DNA of 64,000 nucleotides, taken from positions 434,001 through 498,000 of the forward strand of contig NZ_LT906434.1 in the NCBI RefSeq assembly GCF_900187305.1, given 5' to 3'. A model generated the notes under the pieces. It was not told the origin of the DNA and made no database searches. It saw only the letters and a list, made by a program, of their open reading frames with translations. Position 1 is the first letter of the stretch, and each line of letters opens with the position of its first letter. Shown in pieces: positions 46,981 through 53,777 of the stretch. This stretch comes from Neisseria zoodegmatis. Its GTDB lineage: Bacteria > Pseudomonadota > Gammaproteobacteria > Burkholderiales > Neisseriaceae. A program made the translations under genes and the position numbers.

Positions 46981-48441
46981 ATGAAAGAATTCAAACACTT
47001 TATCAACGGTAAATATGTCGGCTCCGCCGGCGGCAAAACCTTTGAAAACCGCAACCCCGTAGATAACAGCGTGATCGGCATCGTACACGAAGGCGGCAGA
47101 GAAGAAGTCGATGCCGCCGTTGCCGCCGCCCGCGCCGCACTCAAAGGCCCGTGGGGCAAACTCACGCAGGCAGAGCGCATCGAATTGCTCAATAAAGTGG
47201 CCGACCGCATCAACGAACGCTTCGACGAATTTCTCGAAGCCGAATGTCTCGATACCGGCAAGCCGCGCAAAATGGCCGCCCATATCGACATCCCGCGCGG
47301 CGCGGCCAACTTCAAAGCCTTCTCCGAAACCTTGGCCAACCACCCCACCGAAGGCTTCCGTCTCGACACGTCCGACGGCAAAGGCGCATTAAACGTCGGC
47401 CACCGCACCCCCAAAGGCGTGGTTGCCGTGGTTGCCCCGTGGAACCTGCCCCTGCTGTTGATGACATGGAAAGTCGGCCCCGCCTTGGCCTGCGGCAACA
47501 CCGTGGTCGTGAAGCCGTCTGAAGAAACCCCCGCCACCACCACCCTGCTGGGCGAGGTAATGAACGAATGCGGCGTACCGCCCGGCGTGTTCAACGTCGT
47601 GCACGGCTTCGGCCCCAATTCCGCCGGTGCCTTCCTTACCGAACACAAAGACATCGACGCCATCACCTTTACCGGCGAAACCCGCACCGGCGAAATCATC
47701 ATGAAAGCCGCTGCCGTCGGCCTGCGCAACATCTCGATGGAATGCGGCGGCAAAAACCCCGCCATCGTGTTTGCCGACTGCGACTTGGAAAAAGCCGTCG
47801 AAGGCACCATGCGTTCCGCCTTCGTCAACTGCGGCCAAGTGTGTCTCGGCACCGAGCGCGTATATGTAGAACGCCCGCTCTTCGATGCCTTTTTAAAACG
47901 CATGAAAGAAGAAGTGGCCAAACTCAAGCCCGGCCGCCCCGAAGACCCCGAAGCCAATTTCGGCCCCCTAATCAGTTTGGAACACCGCGATAAAGTGCTG
48001 TCGTACTACAAACTGGCCGAAGAAGAAGGCGCAACCGTAGAAATCGGCGGCGGCATACCCGACATGGGCGAAGCCCTGCAAGACGGCGCATGGATAGAAC
48101 CGACCATTTGGACAGGATTGCCGGACGACGCCCGCGTGATTCGCGAAGAAATCTTCGGCCCCTGCTGCCACATCCGCCCCTTCGACAGCGAAGAAGAAGT
48201 GATTGCGCTGGCCAACGACACCCGCTACGGCCTTGCTGCCGCCATCTGGACGGAAAACAGCAGCCGCGCCGTGCGCGTGGCCGAGCAGATGGAAGCCGGT
48301 TTGGTGTGGGTAAACAGCTGGTTCCTGCGCGATTTGCGCACCGCATTCGGCGGCGCCAAACAATCCGGCATCGGCCGCGAAGGCGGCGTGCACGGGCTGG
48401 AGTTTTACACCGAGCTGAAAAACATCTGCATCAAACTTTAA
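46981..48441 (+). CDS. dmpC: 2-hydroxymuconic semialdehyde dehydrogenase
   Basis: A 486-residue NAD-dependent aldehyde dehydrogenase. Visible: the AVVAPWNLPLLLMTWK cofactor region, VVKPSEETPATT, general base Glu in MECGGKNPA, and the catalytic cysteine in FVNCGQVCLGTERVYV. It oxidises the ring-cleavage product to 4-oxalocrotonate, entering the dehydrogenative branch. The start at 46981 follows CAGAGGCAG. Length equals DmpC (486). Neighbouring gaps on both sides are filled with uptake sequences and palindromes. Confidence 0.95.
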   Translation: MKEFKHFINGKYVGSAGGKTFENRNPVDNSVIGIVHEGGREEVDAAVAAARAALKGPWGKLTQAERIELLNKVADRINERFDEFLEAECLDTGKPRKMAAHIDIPRGAANFKAFSETLANHPTEGFRLDTSDGKGALNVGHRTPKGVVAVVAPWNLPLLLMTWKVGPALACGNTVVVKPSEETPATTTLLGEVMNECGVPPGVFNVVHGFGPNSAGAFLTEHKDIDAITFTGETRTGEIIMKAAAVGLRNISMECGGKNPAIVFADCDLEKAVEGTMRSAFVNCGQVCLGTERVYVERPLFDAFLKRMKEEVAKLKPGRPEDPEANFGPLISLEHRDKVLSYYKLAEEEGATVEIGGGIPDMGEALQDGAWIEPTIWTGLPDDARVIREEIFGPCCHIRPFDSEEEVIALANDTRYGLAAAIWTENSSRAVRVAEQMEAGLVWVNSWFLRDLRTAFGGAKQSGIGREGGVHGLEFYTELKNICIKL

Positions 48442-48482
48442 GCAGGCCGTCTGAAAGCAGACTGTACGGTTCTAAAAACCGC

Positions 48483-48507
48483 AGGGCGGGCATCCTTGCC
48501 CGCCGCC
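48483..48507. repeat. GGCGGGCATCC-family palindrome
   Basis: AGGGCGGGCATCCTTGCCCG and continuation form a hairpin with a 5-base loop; related copies at 48567, 52531 and 35057. Confidence 0.6.
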
Positions 48508-48566
48508 TAACAACCCAAGCGCACGGCAAGCAGACAGGGTTGAAGAAATGCCTGTCTGAAAACCAG

Positions 48567-48592
48567 TATGGCGGGCATCCCTGCCCGCCATA
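48567..48592. repeat. GGCGGGCATCC-family palindrome
   Basis: A perfect hairpin of TATGGCGGGC and GCCCGCCATA around ATCCCT. Confidence 0.65.
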
Positions 48593-48611
48593 CCCCACAA
48601 CCCATAACAAA

Positions 48612-48637
48612 AGGCCGTCTGAACGTTCAGACGGCCT
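48612..48637. terminator. DUS hairpin before dmpE
   Basis: AGGCCGTCTGAA and TTCAGACGGCCT two bases apart, 17 bases before the dmpE start. It could reduce or insulate dmpE expression. Confidence 0.55.
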
Positions 48638-48653
48638 CAAGCGGAGAAACCAC

Positions 48654-49439
48654 ATGACCCAAGACGACATCAAACGCTTCGGCACCATGCTCTACCAAGC
48701 CATGACCAACCGCCAAGCCATCCGCCCGCTTACCGAACAGGCACCCGACATCACCATCGAAGACGCCTACCACATCTCTCAAGCCTTCCTGCAACACCGC
48801 TTGGACGCAGGCGAAAAAGTGATCGGAAAAAAAATCGGCCTCACCTCGCACGCCGTACAATCCATGCTCAAAGTCGACCAGCCCGATTTCGGCTTTCTCA
48901 CCGACAAAATGGTATTCAGCCAAGGGCAAGACATGCCCATCAGCCAAATGCTGATGCAGCCGCGCGCCGAGGGCGAGATCGCCTTCGTGCTGAAAAAAGA
49001 CCTCAACGGCCCCGGCGTAACCGCCGCCGACGTGATCGCCGCCACCGAATGCGTGATGCCCTGTTTTGAAATCGTCGATTCCCGCATCGAAAACTGGCAG
49101 ATCAAAATCCAAGACACCGTTGCCGACAACGCCTCCTGCGGCCTGCTGATTCTGGGCGACACCGCCGTCAGCCCGCGCCAAGTCGATTTGCGCACCTGCG
49201 GCATGGTCGTCGAGAAAAACGGCAAAATCATCAGCACCGGCGCAGGTGCCGCCGCCCTCGGCAGCCCCGCCAACTGCGTCGCTTGGCTCGCCAACACCCT
49301 AGGCAGCTTCGGCATCCCGCTCAAAGCCGACGAAATCATCCTCTCCGGCGCGCTGGTGCCGCTGGAAAACGTGAGCGCAGGCGATTTCATGTCGGTATCC
49401 ATCGGCGGCATCGGCAACGCTTCGGTGTTGTTTAGCTGA
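48654..49439 (+). CDS. dmpE: 2-hydroxypenta-2,4-dienoate (2-oxopent-4-enoate) hydratase
   Basis: 261 residues from ATG 48654 (CGGAGAAA upstream). Family matches: GEKVIGKKIGLTSHAVQSML, PDFGFLTDKMVF, QPRAEGEIAFVLKKDLNGPGV and MPCFEIVDSRIENWQIKIQDTVADNAS. It adds water to give 4-hydroxy-2-oxovalerate, the DmpG substrate. It follows dmpC directly, where Pseudomonas has dmpD between; no dmpD remnant was seen in the 212-base gap. Last gene of the pathway block. Confidence 0.93.
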   Translation: MTQDDIKRFGTMLYQAMTNRQAIRPLTEQAPDITIEDAYHISQAFLQHRLDAGEKVIGKKIGLTSHAVQSMLKVDQPDFGFLTDKMVFSQGQDMPISQMLMQPRAEGEIAFVLKKDLNGPGVTAADVIAATECVMPCFEIVDSRIENWQIKIQDTVADNASCGLLILGDTAVSPRQVDLRTCGMVVEKNGKIISTGAGAAALGSPANCVAWLANTLGSFGIPLKADEIILSGALVPLENVSAGDFMSVSIGGIGNASVLFS

Positions 49440-49460
49440 AACGGTTTTAAAACAGGCAAA

Positions 49461-49589
49461 TAAGTTAACCAACTTAAAAATAGTATATACGTCATACTTG
49501 GGCTTGCCCCGAGTATCTTGAGTTCAGGTAACTCTAAGAGATACTCGGGTCAAGCCCGAGTATGACGGCTATATTCTGATATGGATTGG
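49461..49589. repeat. REP/Correia-like composite element A (degenerate)
   Basis: A palindrome pair TACTTGGGCTTG...GAGTAT and ATACTCGGGTCAAGCCCGAG (49494-49566) is flanked by AACTTAAAAATAGTATATACG, similar to the arms of elements B and C, but the terminal TATAGT is lost. Confidence 0.6.
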
Positions 49590-49622
49590 CCGTATGCTTT
49601 CATCCAGCGAATCAATATATTG

Positions 49623-49821
49623 AGGCCGTCTGAAAGCGAACTTGTGAGCTTCGCCAAAACACCTTCCCAACGGCAACCGGCTTGCGTAGGGGCGGGATTG
49701 CATATCCGCCCGCGGTTCGCCCTCGGCAATAGATGTTCAATGCAAGTAATGGTTGGATCTCTTCAATTCGCCAAACAGTAAAGGCCGTCTGAAAGCTTAC
49801 AAGTTCGCTTTCAGACGGCCT
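49623..49821. repeat. 199-bp segment with 23-bp DUS-containing inverted ends
   Basis: The ends begin AGGCCGTCTGAAAGCG (49623-49645) and are repeated perfectly in reverse at 49799-49821. A partial copy of the left end and following 50 bases lies at 12765-12823. The right end also forms a DUS hairpin with an AG-DUS at 49782. Confidence 0.6.
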
Positions 49822-49863
49822 CTATGACTATATCCCATGCTTCTTGATGGTTGGGTTAACCCA

Positions 49864-51945
49864 TCAGAAAGTGTAATTCAAACCGACGCGGTACTCTCGG
49901 CCGGCACCGGGCAAGTCGCTGCGTTGGGCGTGCGGGATGTAGTTTTTGTTGAAGACATTGTTCACGGCGAAGTTCACATTCATCTTGTCGTTTTTGAGCG
50001 GTTTCCAGTTGGCGGAAAGATCGGTTACGCCGAATGCTTTTTTGCCTTTGTCGGCCGCTGTTACTTGACGGTTGACCAAGATGTAGTTGTCTTCTTTCTT
50101 CACGCCTTCAACTTGGCGGTGCTGGATGCCGATTTCCAAGTCGGGATTGGCAAAGCGGTAAGACAGCGAGCCTGTCCAAGTGCGGCCGATACGCATGGCG
50201 TATTCGGGGTTTGCGCTCAAACGTTCGCCGTAGAATTTCGGCTTGCTGTAAGCCACGCCCACCCGTGCTTTCCAGCCGCCTTTGCGGAACGATGCGCCCA
50301 ATTCGTAGCCGGAGTTTTTCACTTTGCCGGCATTGATGATTTCGGAGAAGCATTCGTTTTTGTTTTGCGGTGTCGGTGCATCGCACAAATGGTTGTTGCG
50401 GCCGGTGGAGGTACCCAATGCTTTGCTGATGTTTTGCCAGAAGTAGCTGCCGTCTGCGCCGAACGTGCCGTTATCGTAGTTGAAGCCGAGTTCGATATTT
50501 CTGGCTCTTTCCGCTTTGGTGCCGGAAGCAATCGAAACCACGCCGCGTTTGCCGTGCGCCATAATGCCGTCCTGCATACGCGGGCTGCGGGTGGCGTAGT
50601 TGTGGCTTGCGCTGAGGCTCAAATCGGGGATAACCTGCCAAATCACGCCGAAGCTCGGGCTGACGGAGCCGCTGCTCACTTTTTTGCCGTCCATCGCTTT
50701 GAAATTGAAGTGGTCGTAGCGCAGGCCGGTGGTCAGCGTAAGATTTTTAACCACATCGGCAATCATTTCGGTATAAACGCCGACATCCTGTTTCTTCTGC
50801 CTTGTTACACCCGCGCGGAAAATCTGGTTCGGTTTCACTTGTTGGGTGCGGTAGTTGACACCGTATTTCAGCAGAATGCGGTCGTTGAGGTGCGAATCGA
50901 AGTTGACATTACCGCCGATGGTTTCGATTTTGGTCTCGGTGGGGCCGATATTGCTGTTGCCGCCCGCGTAGCCGTTTTTGCTGTCGTCAACAGACCAGCG
51001 GTTTTTTTCCAAGCGGTAGATATTGGCGGCAGCCGATTGGGCGAAGCCCAGATTTTTGCCCGTCCACTCAAGGTTGGTTTGATTGATGCTCATTTTGCGC
51101 TTGGCAGGTGCTTGGCGCTCCAATGTGAGCCTCTCACCGCCTACGGCAAATTCTTCGCGCACCACACGCTCGCCTTTATGCTCGTTGTTCAGATGGCTTA
51201 ATACAAAACGGTGGTCTTCGCCTGCATCAACGCCGATTTTGGCCAGATAGCCGGTTTTGTCTAAGGCACTAAACGGCACGCGGTTGCTGCCGTCTAAGCC
51301 GTTGCGGTAGCCCGAGCCGCCTTTATAGTTGCTTTCTTTCACACGGTTGCCGGAAAGCACGAAGTCAACCGCACCGGGTTTGCCGAACAGCGTCAGGCCG
51401 TAGTTGTGGCCGTCGTTGGTGTTGTAGCCGCTGTTCACTTTGAAGCCGAAATCGGGATTGGTGCTGTTTTTCAGCAAATCTTGGGCGTCTAAGGTTTTCG
51501 CAATCACCGCGCCGTTGGTTTGGCCGATACCGGCCGACGCGCTGCCCGCACCTTTTTGCACGGATACGATTTTCACCAAAGCAGGGTCAAGCATGTGCCG
51601 GCCTTGGTGGTAGTGGATTTGGCTGTCGGAATAGGCATTGTCGACTTTCACATCCACCGAGTTTTGACCCATATTGCGGATATACAGGTATTGCGAAGTG
51701 CCGTTGCCGCCGCCGATGCCGATGGCAGGCTCTTCTTTAAACAGGCCGCGCAAATCGGTTTCGGTGCTTTCGTCTTTCGAGCGGGTGGTTACCACATTGG
51801 TTTTCACTTTCGCGCCTTGACGGTCGCCGGTTACGGTAACGGTATCCAGCGTTACGTTGGAAGTTTCCGAGTTGGCGGCGAATGCAGGTGTTGCACACAA
51901 TGCGCCCAATACCGCGGCAGTCAGAGGAAGTTGCTTAAATTTCAT
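49864..51945 (-). CDS. fetA: TonB-dependent receptor, FetA/FrpB type
   Basis: 693 residues from ATG 51945 (GGAG seven bases upstream; a tandem ATG at 51948 is possible). A signal peptide ends at ATPAFA; a TonB box-like VTLDTVTVTGDRQG follows. Plug features are VDVKVDNAYSDSQIHYHQGR and VSVQKGAGSASAGIG; the barrel ends in VGLNYTF. It is similar throughout to meningococcal FetA, the ferric-enterobactin/catecholate receptor, though the surface loops differ. No fetB-F transport genes are adjacent, and no poly-C tract of the kind that phase-varies fetA was seen. Iron control is suggested by an AT-rich Fur-like site upstream. Confidence 0.88.
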   Translation of the reverse strand: MKFKQLPLTAAVLGALCATPAFAANSETSNVTLDTVTVTGDRQGAKVKTNVVTTRSKDESTETDLRGLFKEEPAIGIGGGNGTSQYLYIRNMGQNSVDVKVDNAYSDSQIHYHQGRHMLDPALVKIVSVQKGAGSASAGIGQTNGAVIAKTLDAQDLLKNSTNPDFGFKVNSGYNTNDGHNYGLTLFGKPGAVDFVLSGNRVKESNYKGGSGYRNGLDGSNRVPFSALDKTGYLAKIGVDAGEDHRFVLSHLNNEHKGERVVREEFAVGGERLTLERQAPAKRKMSINQTNLEWTGKNLGFAQSAAANIYRLEKNRWSVDDSKNGYAGGNSNIGPTETKIETIGGNVNFDSHLNDRILLKYGVNYRTQQVKPNQIFRAGVTRQKKQDVGVYTEMIADVVKNLTLTTGLRYDHFNFKAMDGKKVSSGSVSPSFGVIWQVIPDLSLSASHNYATRSPRMQDGIMAHGKRGVVSIASGTKAERARNIELGFNYDNGTFGADGSYFWQNISKALGTSTGRNNHLCDAPTPQNKNECFSEIINAGKVKNSGYELGASFRKGGWKARVGVAYSKPKFYGERLSANPEYAMRIGRTWTGSLSYRFANPDLEIGIQHRQVEGVKKEDNYILVNRQVTAADKGKKAFGVTDLSANWKPLKNDKMNVNFAVNNVFNKNYIPHAQRSDLPGAGREYRVGLNYTF

Positions 51946-52157
51946 CATTCATCTCCGTTCGAGGCTGATATATCAGGTAAACAGCCTTTATCGTGTTATG
52001 TCGGCTGCTTCAAACAAAGCCGTGCGGCGCTAACGGAAGCTGCGTAAAGAAAAGGTTTGTGTAAACGCCGAAAGGCGTCGGCAACATCCGTTTTTACACA
52101 GATTGCCGCGACAGCCGTTAGTTTTTTGTTTTGAATCAGCTACATCATATTAATTTT

Positions 52158-52182
52158 AATATTAAGAATCATTCCCAATATT
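52158..52182 (-). promoter_or_regulatory. Candidate Fur box upstream of fetA
   Basis: A 25-bp AT-rich imperfect palindrome with AATATT at both ends and GAATCATTC in the centre lies about 210 bases upstream of the fetA start codon. Confidence 0.4.
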
Positions 52183-52420
52183 AGCGAATCATGTTAACAG
52201 AATTTTTTATGATTGTAAAAATTATTACTATTCTCAAGTGTAAACGGTATGAAAGGGTGCGGGCGGAATGAAAGTGAAGGTAAAGGTAAAAAGCTCGATC
52301 TGGCAGCATTTCCATGTTTTCAAACAGCGTGTGGGCAGGCAATCCGCCCCTGCGGCTTGGGCGTAAGCATGGAAAGCTTTTACTGATTGTGCAAACGCGT
52401 CAAGGCCGTCTGAAAATATT

Positions 52421-52470
52421 GAACTGCACCCCAAAAGTTGGACACCCTTCCGACTAAAAAGGTGCAGTTT
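52421..52470. mobile_element. Possible IS3-family terminus remnant
   Basis: GAACTGCACCCCAAAAGTTG resembles the terminal repeat of IS150-group IS3 elements. It is followed by an inverted GGTGCAGTT 30 bases later. No transposase is present. Confidence 0.45.
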
Positions 52471-52530
52471 TCTTATCAGATGACCTGCCGCATACAGCCT
52501 AAAGCAGGCTGGAAAATATTGAAACGCCGT

Positions 52531-52553
52531 AGGGCGGGCATCCTTGCCTGCCG
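52531..52553. repeat. GGCGGGCATCC-family palindrome (imperfect)
   Basis: AGGGCGGGCATCCTTGCCTG, one mismatch in the right arm compared with the copy at 48483. Confidence 0.5.
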
Positions 52554-52562
52554 TCGAACATA

Positions 52563-52703
52563 TATAGTCAATCTACTTAAGTTTAATAGCAAAGCCGCCA
52601 TACTCGGGCTTGACCCGAGTATCTCCCAAACTTGCTGAAACTCAAGATACTCGGGTCAAGCCCGAGTATGACGAACGTACTGTGTTTAAGTCGATTGACT
52701 ATA
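52563..52703. mobile_element. 141-bp Correia-like element B with REP core
   Basis: The ends are perfect 11-bp inverted repeats (TATAGTCAATC / GATTGACTATA), like the TATAGTGGATT ends of Correia elements. Inside are two inverted TACTCGGGCTTGACCCGAGTA palindromes joined by CTCCCAAACTTGCTGAAACT. Element C (58870-59010) has the same length, with the core reversed. Confidence 0.75.
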
Positions 52704-52751
52704 GCCTTCGATATTCAAGCGGTTCGGCGCGGGCAAGCCTATCCGTCTGTT

Positions 52752-53777
52752 TCAATAATGAACGTTAATGATGACTCTGTCCCGATACTCACCCGGGCGG
52801 TAGTTGTTAACTGAGCTGATGGTGGCATATACATCGTGTTTCTGTGCCGTGCCGCTACCGGTTCCGGCTACGCCGTTGTTGGTGCTTTGGGCGGTTGCCG
52901 TGTTTCCCCAAACGGTGCCGTTTAATCCGGCGGTCGAACGCAGTTGGTAGGGTACGCCGTCGGGGTTTCCTGCCTGCACAGCCCGCATAACCCCTTGCCC
53001 GTTTTGATTGTTATTGGAAGGTTGCAGGCCGATTTTGTAGGGCGTGCCTTGGGTACAGGTTACTTTAAAAGACGATTGGCCTTGCAGGTTGGTAGCGTTT
53101 GTTTGAACTGTGCCGAAGTTGATGTCTCTTGCCTCGCTAATGATGCAGCTGGGAATAACAGTGGCGGATGCGGTAAACTCGAAACGATCCGATGCTAGGC
53201 CGCATGATGATTTTGGACTGAAAGCCAATGAAGTAGACCCTTTTGAAAAATCTGCGGTATAAAGCCCTGGTACAGTATTTGTAAATGGAGGAGCCAACTT
53301 GGCGTATACAGGCAGGTTAACGGTTACAGAGTTGCGTCCGGGAGGAATGATAACGGTGGCATTGATGGTATTGCCGCCCTGTCTCGGAGTAGACCAAACG
53401 ATTGTATGGCCGGGGTCGGTATAGAAATTGTATGACAAATCACAGATTCCGTTCGAACACATGTTGCGCGGGTTTATCTGGCGTGTGTTATGCCGTCCGC
53501 CGTCTACTGCCAAACATATATTGAATCGTTGCTCAATACTCTCGGGTGTAGTATCGCCTTTTTGGCAAGTAACGGATACTTGCGCTTGAGTGGCGGCCGG
53601 CTGCGGCGACAGTATATCCACATTGCCGAAATCGACATTTTGCATGTCGGCCCTGCACTTCGCCCAAGCCTCCTGAACAGGCAGCAGGCTCAGCAATATG
53701 GCGGACAAGGCGGCCGTCAGGCGGGCAGGGTTGCCTGTTTGCCGTGGCTTTTTCTCTATTTTGTTGATTGTAAACAT
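52752..53777 (-). CDS. Pilus tip adhesin, tandem spore-coat-U (SCPU) domains (CsuE-like)
   Basis: 341 residues with a signal peptide (ALSAILLSLLPVQEAWA). Two SCPU domains follow: the first from CRADMQNVDFGNVDIL and the second from CIISEARDINFGTVQTN, ending in YRPGEYRDRVIINVHY. The length and two-domain form match the tip subunit of archaic (sigma-clade, Csu-type) chaperone-usher pili. The start overlaps the end of the usher gene by 22 bases, so it is the last gene of the operon. Confidence 0.85.
   Translation of the reverse strand: MFTINKIEKKPRQTGNPARLTAALSAILLSLLPVQEAWAKCRADMQNVDFGNVDILSPQPAATQAQVSVTCQKGDTTPESIEQRFNICLAVDGGRHNTRQINPRNMCSNGICDLSYNFYTDPGHTIVWSTPRQGGNTINATVIIPPGRNSVTVNLPVYAKLAPPFTNTVPGLYTADFSKGSTSLAFSPKSSCGLASDRFEFTASATVIPSCIISEARDINFGTVQTNATNLQGQSSFKVTCTQGTPYKIGLQPSNNNQNGQGVMRAVQAGNPDGVPYQLRSTAGLNGTVWGNTATAQSTNNGVAGTGSGTAQKHDVYATISSVNNYRPGEYRDRVIINVHY

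Larger units (their letters stand above)
49440..49863. other. Repeat region between dmpE and fetA
   Basis: 424 bases holding a degenerate REP/Correia-like element (49461-49589) and a 199-bp segment bounded by 23-bp inverted repeats that include AG-DUS (49623-49821). The two flanking genes converge here. No gene. Confidence 0.7.
51946..52751. other. Long non-coding region upstream of fetA
   Basis: 806 bases between fetA and the end of the pilus operon. It holds the fetA promoter region with a Fur-like palindrome, a DUS near 52403, an IS3-like end (52421-52470), a GGCGGGCATCC palindrome (52531-52553) and Correia-like element B (52563-52703). No gene. Confidence 0.7.

Noticed and set aside
49864..52240. 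Poly-C phase-variation tract at the fetA promoter
   Set aside because: No homopolymeric C or G run is present upstream of the start codon.
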